The translations under genes and the position numbers were made by a program. The notes under the pieces were generated by a model, which worked only from the letters and a program-made list of their open reading frames with translations, was not told the origin of the DNA and ran no database searches. A stretch of 64,000 nt of DNA, from positions 22,036,001 through 22,100,000 of the forward strand of contig NC_092674.1 in assembly GCF_964355755.1 (NCBI RefSeq), read 5' to 3'. Within the stretch, counting starts at the first letter, position 1; every line of letters starts with the position of its first letter. Source of the stretch: Antedon mediterranea. Its lineage: Eukaryota > Echinodermata > Crinoidea > Comatulida > Antedonidae. This document shows, piece by piece, positions 49,424-60,628 of the stretch.

Positions 49424-50983
49424 TAGGTGATCATTTAGAATAAAATATTCTAAAATGATCACCTATTGTTATTGTATGAAATCTTTATTTTTCTTTTTAT
49501 TGTTTCTGTACACTATTTTGTGTAACAATTATCTCAAAAAGTTTAATGTCAATGATTACCAAAATTTCAGAATATCTTTCAAATAATATAACTTAATCCT
49601 AATCAGCTTTCCAGCGTGATCACTCATCCGTGACGTCATTTATACGCCATTTTGTGAAATCACATTATCAATCATATCTCCATAATTCATTATGACATAT
49701 TAATGAAATTCACTAGAGGTAAACTTCAGGTCAAGGGTAAAAATATTAGCAAATAAAAAGTTGCGCGTTTCAAGGTCATGCACGTGAAATCGCGCGTTAA
49801 AAATTTAAAACGGGCAAAATTAGGTTTTGATCAATTTAGAGCATGAATTAGGCCATTTGCGCGTTTCAAAAAATTACTGCGCAAAAATGCGTTTTTGTGC
49901 GCACGATTCTTAAAATGCGTAAAAAATAAAATTTGATGTATAAATCACATTCTACTCACAATCCTTAGTACATTCACCAATTTTGAGTCCATTCCGACTT
50001 AAAATAACGCTATACGAGCACGTTAAAAATGACAAAATGCGCACACTAATTGTACAAAAGTGCTACAAATGGTAAAAAATAAGGACTTTTTAAAATGAAT
50101 ATAACTCTTCAGAATGGCAGATGACCCCCAATTTTTTTAACTTATTATGGAAGCCAATAAGTTGTAGATACAAATGTATATACACATTAGACGTACAAAA
50201 TGGTATGACGTCATACAAATGGCCACTTGAATTTAAAAATTAGGAATTTTTTTCTTTTTGTGTGGGTTATCACATTCAATAGAGCGCATCTCCGTTATTT
50301 GAGCCCGATTTTCGCACAACTTTTAGTATGTGCTTGCTCAATTAATTATTCTTCTAATGAGTTGTCAACATTTTTATTTTGATGACGTCATCACGCGTAA
50401 AAACTTGAATAACCTAGGTCGTGTAATTTCAGCTACACCATACATTTGAATATCTTATAGCTCTTCAGAATTAAAGGTGACCTTGAAGATTATAAGTTAT
50501 TATGAAAGCTGATGAAATGTAGATATGAATTCATATTAAAATTAAGCCTATCGGATGTTGTGATGTTATCATATGGCCAGTTGAAGTTAAAAAGTAGTTT
50601 TTAAATTTCTTTAGTCAAAGTTATACAAATTTCAAAGACCGCGCATTGCGCTTCTACGTGTCAAATTTTCTTCCAATCCTTATATTTATTTGCTCAATTC
50701 ATTATCTTTCGAAATTGTCATCTTCGAGTTTATTTTGAAAATTCCATCATACCAAAAAATTAGAACACGATGTGAGTCCCGTTATTTCACCTATGCTACA
50801 CTGTATATAGATATACAGTATGTACTGTACATATTGTATGACACATAGGTAGAACTCAGCACTATAAGTGTATATGCAATCATGTCATAGGATGGCGTAC
50901 ATCAACTTTTAACGATCGTATGTTAACGTACATGCATGTTTAAAAAATGTTAATTTTATTAAAATGATAAAAATGATCACCTA
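49424..50983. mobile_element. Possible TIR element bounded by TAGGTGATCA ends
   Basis: The left edge is a palindrome (TAGGTGATCATTTAGAATA / TATTCTAAAATGATCACCTA, 49424-49474). AAATGATCACCTA recurs at 50971-50983. The interior has GCGCG-type sequence resembling 22980-23510. No coding sequence is recognised, and the boundaries are tentative. Confidence 0.4.
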
Positions 50984-51227
50984 TAATTCGTCAAAGTGAC
51001 GAATTAAATTCTAGTTTTCTTTTATATTTATTTGATTTTTTTATGGACAAACACTCTCAACTTGATCATTATGACGGTCATTTTTTGGGATCGAAATTGT
51101 TTTGATTGCCTAATAGTAATACTAATAGGTTTATAGGTAATTTCTGTAAGTTTCCTTTGTAAACAACACCAGTGCTTATTTTGGAGATAGACCAGCAATA
51201 TACAAGTTATTTTAACTTATACTTTGT

Positions 51228-51385
51228 TTTTAGTCGCGTTCAACGCGACTCTGCAGCTCACTATGTCTGTCGGTTGGTTGGTTGGTCGGTCGGTCGGTCA
51301 ATTGGTCGGTCGGTCGGTCGGTCAGTTGGTCGGTAAACACTAACTTGTGCACGCGACTGCAGCCATGTATATGGCCTTGATAAAA
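51228..51385 (+). repeat. GGTC-repeat family element
   Basis: TTAGTCGCGTTCAACGCGACT (a palindromic start), CAGCTCACTATGTC, a long GGTC/GGTT run, TAAACACTAACTTG and GCACGCGACTGCAGCCATGT. It is the clearest full copy in the window. Confidence 0.65.
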
Positions 51386-51459
51386 TAAAAGTTTTCTGAC
51401 GCTAAATGTACAGTATGGTACATTTATACATGAACTCTGATTTCCTTTCCAGTAATAAT

Positions 51460-51560
51460 CTTTTCAGATCACCGAAGTATAATTTGGCCCTATTACGTTC
51501 TTTGATGGGAGACCATCTGCGAATATCGCATCGGGTGCCGTATTGACCAGAGAGAGTGAT
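51460..51560 (+). repeat. 5S rRNA-derived SINE fragment
   Basis: CAGATCACCGAAGT...GATGGGAGACCATCTGCGAATA..CGGGTGCCG matches the same region as the element at 6608 but is more diverged. It lies between two GGTC-repeat copies. Confidence 0.5.
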
Positions 51561-51609
51561 GGTGTTATGATGAGGTAAGCATGAGTTCAACATACCACAC
51601 ATCGTAGCT

Positions 51610-51715
51610 TGTGTTGACTTTACAGCTCACTACGTTGGTCGGTCGGCCAGTCGGTTGGTCGGTAAACACTAGCTTGAGCACGTGACTGCAGCAATGTATA
51701 TGGCCTTGTTATTTA
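51610..51715 (+). repeat. GGTC-repeat family element
   Basis: TTTACAGCTCACTACGTTGG, GGTCGG run, TAAACACTAGCTTGAGCACG and CTGCAGCAATGTATATGGCC. Confidence 0.6.
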
Positions 51716-52896
51716 TTACATAAGCTGTTGGTGTTTCTACATTGGCTGGAGGTTTTAATACATTTTAGGACTAACTATTCACTTTCAAGTTTGAGGACAA
51801 TAATACTACCTTTATCGCATGACAAATTTTATTAAGAAAATAATACATGTATAATATAATACATTTAAATTATGTTAAATATGATATTTTGCTGACCTGA
51901 AATTCGTTTGCACTGGCAGTCTCGGCAATTTTTAAAATTAGAAAGCATGATGTTGATATGTTAACCGATGCCTAGTTTCCTGTAACAGTCAAGCTACTGA
52001 GTAGTAGCACGAAGTCTACTAGAGTGTAGGACCTAAAAGCCTAGCTAACAAACCATTGTGTTTTAGTACCTGACATAGAATTTTAGGTCGTTCTGGCTTG
52101 TTGGCAACATAATTATTGTTTGCTTAATCATAAAACGTTTTCGTACCGTGTCGTATTTTTAAACAGTAGTAAACTATAACCCAATTATCCATTGATGATA
52201 ATTATATAAATGTGTTGCTCAGAATCATCTTTGTAACTGAAGGTATCAATTATTATTAAGTTACCACATATTCAAACAAATTTATTTCGATTAGTGTACA
52301 TGTATTTTTGCTATAATTTATTGTCTATAATCCCAAACTTATTTATATTTTATATTTAAAATGACAACTTTTACTTCAGCAGCGTAGCTTGCATATTATG
52401 ACACACCTGATTGTATGCTTGCAATCCCATTTGTTAATTACGAATCGCGTGTCATTTAGAATGAGCCCTATCTAACGAAAAAGTGATATTATAATGGTGA
52501 TAATTAACGCGCGCTCTAATGCACGTTCGCGTTTCTGTAAGCATTTTTGAGAATTATTGCCACGCGAATGTTCGTGTTTGGAAATGAACTTGTGTGCGCG
52601 CCGTCTATAAATGTTCCGCGCCGTCTATAAATGTTCCGTCCCGTCTAAAGTTGGAGCACTGCCTTGTTTTAATGGTCTAGCTTCCAGGCCTACCATTCGT
52701 CAATGATTTACGATGGGTAAATTGTATACAAGTAGGTGTGTATAAAACAAAATAATGAATGTTTTGTAAATCGTTGAATGGAGAGAATATTTTCTTAGAT
52801 GGCTCCGCCTCATTACAATTAGAGAAGTCAATGTTTCAACTCATGAAACATTCTCACCTGCATCTAACTCATGAATATTCTTTATTGTATACTAAT
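51716..52896. other. Intergenic, downstream of gene E
   Basis: No gene. It includes a short direct repeat GCCGTCTATAAATGTTCCG (twice near 52600-52640) and the diverged repeat shared with 35000-35772. Confidence 0.5.
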
Positions 52897-55800
52897 TTAT
52901 ATGCTGGGGAAGTATAGATCCTTTCTTAAAGTGTATTGGGGAGATGGTGCCTGATACACTTTATCTATTTTACATACATTATAATTCACTTGTGTTAGAA
53001 TATCTAGAATGTGATCGGTATGGTGACGTTCTTTCAAAACCTTGGTCAGACATTGTATAAAATGTGAACCAGTTTTGATCTTCAATGATTTCTTTAGAGG
53101 TGTTGTCGAGTATCCAAATAGGAAATCAGCGTAATCAAAATATTTGTGAAGAGAATCATCTTCCATTTTTTTGTCTCGGCACGCTTGTATAAAGAATACT
53201 TTTGGTTTTGCATTCAGACTTTCACACTTATCTGCTCGTAAATTGCCGGCAAGTTGTAATATATTACACGTTTTTCCATCACTACCAGCAACTTCTCCAA
53301 GTCTACCATGAGACAACAGACAACAAACAAAGCAATCGTATTGTGAATGATCTCGTCTTCGCATTTCGTCCATCACATCCTTCATCTCCTGAGCAGTTTG
53401 ATCGCGTTTCACTTCGACAATGAATCCTAAGTATTTAAAAACACGCCTCAGCTCATCTGTTGAGAAACATACTGTACAATTACTACCATAGCAGGCATAT
53501 TGTTTTTTTTATTTATGAAATATAGATATCCCTATATAAAATTAATGTCTTTTATTAAAACGTAATTCTGAAGAATATTGTTAAAGCTTTAAATTGTGTT
53601 TAAACTAGATGGTGTGCTCGCTTTGCTCGAGTAGGCCTACCATCTAGGGCGTGTCCACAGAGGGTTCTTGAATACACAATAATTTCAGCGTAAAAAAACT
53701 GGCGATTTCAAATGTACGTAACGCAGGACTATAGTACATTGTCGTTTACAGAAACGAATAAATAGACACGATGATTTATGTGTGAATTAGGCCTACTTCC
53801 GAAGGAGAAACTTGTCTTAAAAATGAGTCCAAATTGTTTATTTTAACTCATTTAAACAAACCCAATTTGTGTTTTGTATATAACATTAGAGTACAGTAAT
53901 TCAGTAAAACATTTACGATTTAATACTTTTTTTATAACTGTCCCTGTTATAGTCGATTGAAATAAAAAGCACATGTAACGATACACCACTACCGTACAAC
54001 GTTTATATTTTTTATAACTATTAATACAAACGTTGAGAAGCAACTGTCAGTAATACAGTTTTTATTTATATATTATGTGTTTATATATCCAGCAGTAGAG
54101 CCTACCCACAGTCACATGTTCTTTGTATATGTGTTTATATATCTAACAGGAACCACATTCACAGTAAGACAATTTCGATTCAAATGGGGACCAAAAATGA
54201 TTAATAAGTATTTTACAATATTGTCAAAGTATTGCAATACTATATCTCAGTTTTAAGTGTATTCTCCAAGGACCCATAAATTTACCTACTTGTGTTTAAC
54301 CAAGAGCTCATAAATTTACCTACAAACTGGGAGTTTGAGAGATTGGAATGCTCCATCCATCGCAAATCAATACATTTGTATAAACGTTTATTAACTCTTT
54401 CAAAATAGTATTTTTAAAAGAAAATCGGTCTTCAACATTATGATACTTTTCAACCGGTTTTCAGCTATTAAAAACAATTATCGTAGGAGGAGATAGGAAA
54501 ATGCGAAGCATCCTCGTATTATTGGGTTTTTTTTCAAGAGGACATCCATTAGATAGTGTATACCACTATCGGAAAACACCCTATTTGGGGCAAATCGTTG
54601 AACCTAAATCCGTTTGAATTGTCAATAAATAATTATCTAACTAAATTTAATTAGTAAACAGGGTTACATCAGGTGGTTAAAATCAGTACCGAGATTCTAA
54701 CCAATTTTATATACCATCGAGTAAACATTCTAGAAATAACGCGTGATTTACCGAATTTTGCCCTTACGTAAATTTATATATAGACTCGAGCTGTTCAACC
54801 GCTTTTCAGCTATTAAAAACAATTATCGTAGGAGAAGATAGAAAATGCGAAGCATCCTCGTATTATTGTGTGCAGGTATTTTTCAAGAGGACATCCATTA
54901 TAGTGTATACCACGATCGGAAAACACCCCTAAAGGAGTCGTCAAACACACGGCCAGCCTGTGGTTCTTTTTTGGCCAGCCTGTGGTCCGAGGGCGCTAGA
55001 CAATTGGCCAGCCCCTGTGGTCCCGAGAGCGCTAGCATGAAAACACACAACAGCCCGTCTCAGCTCTGTGACATACTTGCCAGCCTGTGGTCCCAAGGGC
55101 GTTAGACATAACTTTTCTATGCTTTTCTAAAGTGAGCCCTCTACAACTGTTTTCATTTTATAAAAACTTCACTGTGCTTTGACAAGAATATATGTTGTAA
55201 TTTATGGGTCTTAATGTATTATATTAGATTATTATTTGTTATATTAAATAATGTTTTTAGACATATTTACGGCCGCCATCTTGTTGGTTCCCCCTCCTGT
55301 TGGAATCACTTTTCAGTCTGCAGTACGCCCTCTAGTGTTCTTATTACATCTCTCTATCTTTGGCGGCTCTCTGGCTGACCAAAATGTCTAGCGCCCTCGG
55401 GACCACAGGCTGGCCAAATATCTAGCGCCCTCGGACCACAGGCTGGCCATAAAAGAACCACAGGCTGGCCGTGTGTTTGACGACCCCTGCTCGGGCAAAT
55501 CGTTGAACCTAAATCAGTTTTAATTGTCAAAAACTAATTATCTAACTAAATTTAATTAATAAACAGGGTTACATCAGGTAGTTAAAATCAGTACCGAGAT
55601 TTTAACCAACTTTATATACCATTGAGTAAACATTCTAGAAATAACGCGCGATTACCGAATTTTGCCTTTACGTAAATTTATTCTGTTGATTCTGGTCAAC
55701 ACTTAACGTATACATCATATTGATGCATATGATTACAGGATGGATGCTACCCAAAAGAAATTTCTTATACCTTCATCTATTTCAGAACTAGTTCTTTCTT

Positions 55801-58150
55801 TCATTTGGCTTTCCTCTTGAAACTTAATGTTGTTTATGATTAGGCATATTCCACGAGGAATGCTGGTCATTTTGTATTTAGGTCTGCCATTATCTGGTAT
55901 AATAAAATATTAAAATATAACTTTATTAAATGTCAATTATTCAATAAATAAAAAAACTTTACATGCGCACATTTATAGCGACATTAATATCATTAATTTT
56001 AACAAACATATTACAGAATTACTATTTCTGTAATTTGTTTAATAGAAAATACATGTGGAGACTTTATTAAATAAATTCCGGAAAAAAAAAATTAACTATT
56101 ATACTAATACCAATGTTAGCCTACATGTATACATAGCCATGCTTGCTGTGATAGGGGAAATGGTATTGGTGGAAACGAAATTCATAATGATAATGGCAAA
56201 TATCACTTTTTTCTTTAGAATATCTATAATAAAACAATAATAACATTTTTGTGCTCATTTTCTTGATGATAATCAATGTTCAAAAAGAGATAAATTACTA
56301 CTTTACCTTCTTGAGTCACTGTGGAATCAGTCAACGAATTCAATGAATGTATTGTCCCCAAAAACATGAAAAACAAAGAAAAAAATCAGACTTTGAATAT
56401 TTTTTAGTAGAAAAACATAAATAATGTTTTTACATATAAAATGACAAAATAAACAGTTAGATTCAATGCTTTAAATTACAGTTTTTCAGAAAAATTGTTT
56501 ATATTTTTAATTTTTCTTTACGTTTTTTTATTTTATGCTTACAGCGTGGTACCTTTTTTCTCAAGATGTTAGTTATTGATTTTCCTGTTTATATTTAAAA
56601 ACAATAGATTTACTTTGAATGAATATAAGTTGTGATGTGGAAGTTGTTCCCATTTTATCGTTATAATTTTAATGCAATTTCGCTATGAAATCATGAATCA
56701 TTTTAATAATTTGGTTCATCTCTAGTAATTATGTTGCATCACGGCACCCCTAGTTAGCACTGAATTAGCATACGTTGTTGTTAACATTATACCTCACGGT
56801 TATAAATAATTCACTATTTGTCTACTAGTTATCGATTCATAGAAGCGCTGGTGGTGACTATAGATTGTTCCCGTTCGACAATGACTTATACTTATGAAAC
56901 GCCATATGTGCCAAAATATTTATCTTTTTACTAATATTAAGTCAAAACTCCGTCTGGGACCAAGACTGTACAATGACTACACTTCGGCTTTAGTTAATAA
57001 TATAGGCCTAATATTGAAATATTTTTTTTAGAAATAGAGTACACAATGTTTAATTATATTAGTGTATATAGTTGGATATAATGATCTTGTATATAGATTT
57101 GACTGTCGTTTGATGGATTAGTTAATTCATTATTAAATATATACATTAGGTTATTTTTACGAATTATAATATTGATTAAAAATACAAAACAAAGATATAT
57201 GTCAGTAAATAATGTTACATTATAAAAAGAATATATAGATAAAATGAAGAAAATCACAGAGATTATGAAGCGGCGTTTCTGAATATACAATACAAAGCAT
57301 CGTAAATTTAAATTTATAAATTTTAGGCGACCTTGTCAGAGGTCAACCGACAAGCCTGCCACGTTTTGATATTCAAACGGTTTTAATCATTCGGCTTAAG
57401 TTTTTAAGAATATAATTAAGATATTGTTTGTTCATTCCTCATGGAAAACCTACCCGAGTTTTCAGAAAATCCTCCAGACGAAACGTCAGAATTAACCTAA
57501 AAACAGATTTATAAATAATTATTTAATTAAATTAAGTATTCTGTTTTATAACACACATGCGTGTATTCTTCCAATTTTATTCGTTTTATTTGCAATTAAC
57601 CCTTCTATCTAACATCTAATGGTGATGATTAGCACAATCTAATGCGCATGAAGCTTTCTGTGCATCGTGGCATTGCTTGTATCCTTGGGCAAGTCACTTT
57701 ACTTAAGTTTGTCTCTCTCCACCCTGGTACACATGGGTACCTGTTTAGGTCCACACATAACTTATTACTAGCTGCATTGTGGAAGTATGTGTCCATACGA
57801 TGACGTTTCACAACATTAGGCTTTTTATAAATCTAGAATATATTTATTATTATCTTTGGTTGACTAGCCGTTGTAATTAATAAAGATCTCAGAATGTTAT
57901 TTACTATAGTTTTTAAGCAGCTATTGGCTAATTGCTGGGAAAAAATAGTACTTACTAGTTCTTTGTCGTCTGACGGTTCGGGTAGTTGCTCAGTCGGGTT
58001 GTGATCGGCAGAGATTTGTAGGTCAGGTAGATCAGTACTACCTGTAGTAGTAGGATGGCCTTGATCGTCATTTAAACCATCGGCAGACTGCAATTGGATC
58101 TTAGATTTTACGTTAGATCGTTTAGGTCCGGTGGCCGATCTAGCTTCCAT
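52897..58150 (-). CDS. Gene E: caspase-8-like cysteine protease, close paralogue of gene C
   Basis: Four exons give 921 nt, 306 aa: 58150-57956 (start MEARSATGPKRSNVK), 57496-57454, 55893-55771 and 53456-52897. The first junction is phase 0 and the rest are phase 1. The 79-residue prodomain is rich in Ser, Thr, Asp and Pro and has no DED or CARD. The caspase core has IPRGICLIINN, ERTSSEID, LSHGRLG (His170), QACRD (Cys213), DFLFGYST and a C-terminus ending YTLRKDLYFPSI. The position of the second S1 Arg holds Lys (SLKIKTGSHF). Protein and adjacent intron sequence match gene C closely, pointing to recent duplication. The counterpart of gene C exon 3 is broken here by a MITE; an optional 12-nt remnant (VTQE) would also keep frame. 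The Helitron copy at 53605-54784 and its fragment lie in the last intron. Confidence 0.82.
53605..54784 (-). mobile_element. Helitron-like element, copy 4
   Basis: The 3' end CTAG|T is at 53605 and the 5' TCTATATATAAATT end at 54784. The hairpin contains substitutions and a 5-bp insertion. The 5' end abuts a second partial copy rather than unique DNA. It lies in the last intron of gene E. Confidence 0.65.
54785..55681 (-). mobile_element. Partial Helitron-like copy in tandem with copy 4, split by a MITE
   Basis: It begins with the internal segment CTCGAGCTGTTCAACCG and continues to the CGTAAATTTA 5' region, as in the last 300-350 bp of the other copies. It is interrupted at 54934-55487 by an inverted-repeat element. 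The terminal TCTATATA is missing. Confidence 0.6.
54934..55487. mobile_element. MITE with long terminal inverted repeats and internal direct repeats
   Basis: The left end GTCGTCAAACACACGGCC and right end GGCCGTGTGTTTGACGAC are exact inverted copies that extend through CAGCCTGTGGTTC. Both arms contain several repeats of a TGGCCAGCCTGTGGTCC-GAGGGCGCTAGAC-type unit, in opposite orientation. There is no coding sequence. GC content is well above its surroundings. Confidence 0.75.
56348..56560. mobile_element. TTAA-type MITE fragment interrupting a gene E prodomain exon
   Basis: It starts AATGTATTGTCCCC-AAAAACATGAAAAAC, directly after a stretch (56305-56347) that matches the end of gene C exon 3. 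The right end is diffuse. Confidence 0.55.
57635..57765 (+). repeat. SINE body fragment
   Basis: CTTGGGCAAGTCACTTTAC followed by TCTCTCCACCCTGGTACAC and ATGGGTACCTG is a body common to invertebrate tRNA-derived SINEs. No head is seen. It lies in the first intron of gene E. Confidence 0.55.
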
Positions 58151-58679
58151 TTCGTCTTAGTATGTTCAATATATCAGTTTTGTTGTTAACACTATAGATA
58201 TACTAGAATAGAGTGGTGCAATTTTAATTGTTTTCCTGAGTGGCTGTGACAGGTCATGTCATTTTAAACACCATTAGTAAAATTGTTTTTTAAAGTGTAT
58301 TTTTCTGGCAATAACAAAGCAATACAAAAACACAGTTGAAAGGCAAAAAACATAAAACATAAACATTAGGTGCTAAACCTCTACGGCAGTAGCGGTCAAC
58401 CCAAAATTCAAATCTATCTAAATTATTATCTATCATATCTATTATATACGATCTGCAAACATTTTGGACATATTAAATTAGTATTGTATTGAAATAATTA
58501 TGACTTTTTGAAAAAAAAAATATAGAAACATATATTTAAATTACGAATTTCAACGCGAAATGTATTCCAACATGTGGAACGTACGTTTTAAATGATTACG
58601 GTATTCCTGCAACGACGAACATTAAAAAGGGTACCAGTCAGTTACAAGTCATAAGTTATGAATTAAGAAGGCCTAATTA

Positions 58680-58975
58680 AATTAGACTTTGAATAGGTTA
58701 TTTTGTAGTTAAGTTAATCACTTCCGTAGGAAAAAAAAGAAAAAAAATAATGTTTTCACTTATAAAATAACATAATGATGGTTAAATTAAACCAAAAATC
58801 TATTAGCTGGCACCCAATTTGACGATTTTTTGCCTTAAATTCCGTTTTTTCAGGTAAATAATTTGTTTTGATGCAATTTTCGGTTGAAGTCAATAACTAT
58901 TTTGTGACATTAAAATGACATACTCACCAAAAAAAAAATTAAAAATTATTTTTTCAGGGGACAATACATCTTTAA
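58680..58975. mobile_element. TTAA-type MITE, copy 5
   Basis: It has GTTAATCACTTCCGTAGG and ends TTTTTCAGGGGACAATACATC-TTTAA. Its right half is carried along in the tandem units at 59525-59666 and 60215-60352. Confidence 0.6.
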
Positions 58976-60552
58976 AATAATTAATAATTGTGGTGATGAC
59001 GCCTAGAACATAAAGGAGGTAAATTGAAGTCGACATTTATCTAATGTATGTATCTTAATATAAAGTAATCTTACTAAAAATTGGTTTACCTTTTTGTAGA
59101 GAAACAATTAATTCGGCATTTAGTTGAAAGAATGAATTGCACTTCTTGATAACACCCTCACGGCATAATGAACAACACCATGGAGGAAATAAAATATTGA
59201 TAGTTTCCTTCTTCGAATACATCATACACAGATTGCTTTGAATCTGCACAAAATAAAAAGCAATGACTCTGCGTATAGACTGACATGCGCACTGGCCTTG
59301 AACGAGTAACATATGTGCACTGTTTCTAAACAGTTTTAGTGGCTGGACCACATTATCGAAAATCTGTCTTTCATTTTTCTCTCCTGCTTTTTTATTGTAC
59401 ATCTTCTCGAAGTTGGCAATGGCAACAAGATTTGAATTAATATATAATGATTGACTAATAATAATGAATTTAAATTGTCTTTTAATTTGTAGACAATGTT
59501 AGCACTTCGTTCTTAATATTTTTCAAACACCATTCTTTCTGGTAAATAATTTTTTTGATGCAATTTTCGGTTCAAGTCAATTTTTATTTTTGACATTAAA
59601 ATGACATACTCACCAAAAAAACAAATTAAAAAATATTTTTTCAGGGGAACAATATATCTTTAAAAAAATTAGTAATTGTGGTGATGACGCCTAGAATATA
59701 AAGGATGTAAATTGAAGTCGACATTTATCTAATGTATGTATCTTAATATAAAGTAATCTTACTAAAAATTGGTTTACCTTTTTGTAGAGAAACAATTAAT
59801 TCGGCATTTAGTTGAAAGAATGAATTGCACTTCTTGATAACACCCCTCACGGCATAATGAACAACACCATGGAGGAAATAAAATATTGATAGTTTCCTTC
59901 TTCGAATACATCATACATAGATTGCTTTGAATCTGCACAAAATAAAAAGCAATGACTCTGCGTACAGACTGACATGCGCACTGGCCTTGAACGACTAACA
60001 TATGTGCACTGTTTCTAAAAAGTTTTAGTGGCCGGACAACATTATCGAGAATCTGTCTTTTATTTTTCTCTCCGGCTTTTTTATTGTAAATTTGTTCGAA
60101 GTTGGCAATGGCAACGAGATTTGAAATAATATAATGATTGCCTATATAGTAATGAATTTAAATTGTTCTTTAATTTGTAGACAATGTTAGCACTTCGTTC
60201 TTAATATTTTTCAAACACCGATTTTTTCAGGTAAATAATTTTTTTGATGCAATTTTCGGTTCAAGTCAATTTTTATTTTTGACATTAAAATGACATACTC
60301 ACCAAAAAAACTAATTAAAATATATTTTTTCAGGGGGAAAATACATCTTTAAAAGAATTAATAATTGTGGTGATGACGCCTAGAACATAAAGGATGTAAA
60401 TTGAAGTCGACATTTATCTAATGTATGTATCTTAATATAAAGTAATCTTACTAAAAATTGGTTTACCTTTTTGTAGAGAAACAATTAATTCGGCATTTAG
60501 TTGAAAGAATGAATTGCACTTCTTGATAACACCCCTCACGGAATAATGAACT
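58843..60552 (-). repeat. Tandem triplication of the gene E leader/promoter block
   Basis: Three head-to-tail units with a period of 688-689 bp: the segment starting CTAATGTATGTATC is at 59041, 59729 and 60418. Each unit holds the 3' half of a TTAA-type MITE followed by the leader exon block. Donors (CTACAAAAAG|GTAAACC) fall at 59090, 59778 and 60467. Units 1 and 2 carry the full block, with GGAAACTATCAATATTTT near 59200 and 59885. Unit 3 is cut at about 60552 by a Helitron end. Open frames of 75-115 aa in these units look incidental. Confidence 0.8.
59090..59300 (-). promoter_or_regulatory. Leader exon/promoter block of gene E (unit 1, nearest the gene)
   Basis: This is the block in the unit closest to the coding start at 58150. 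From the donor at 59090 it contains GAAGTGCAATTCATTC, CCATGG, a GGAAACTAT...TATTTCC dyad near 59195-59212 and CCAGTGCGCATGTCA near 59285. The last two also occur before gene B. Unit 2 (59778-59990) is nearly identical and could act as an alternative promoter. Confidence 0.5.
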
Positions 60553-60628
60553 GAAATTATTATGTATTCGAGAACCATCTGTGGGCACGACCTAGATGGT
60601 ACGCGAGCGAAGCGAGCGTACCATCTAG
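60553..60628 (+). mobile_element. Helitron-like 3' end fragment
   Basis: The last 76 bases of the family, ending in the hairpin and CCATCTAG followed by T. Orientation is opposite to the other copies. It truncates the third promoter unit of gene E. Sequence and even the flank (TCTTNTATAATTA) closely match copy 3. Confidence 0.7.

Noticed and set aside
59055-60001. Minus-strand frames of 115 and 75 aa with CCSLCREG
   Set aside because: They fall in the leader exon blocks. The frame differs between units because of single-base changes, and other copies of the block do not keep it.
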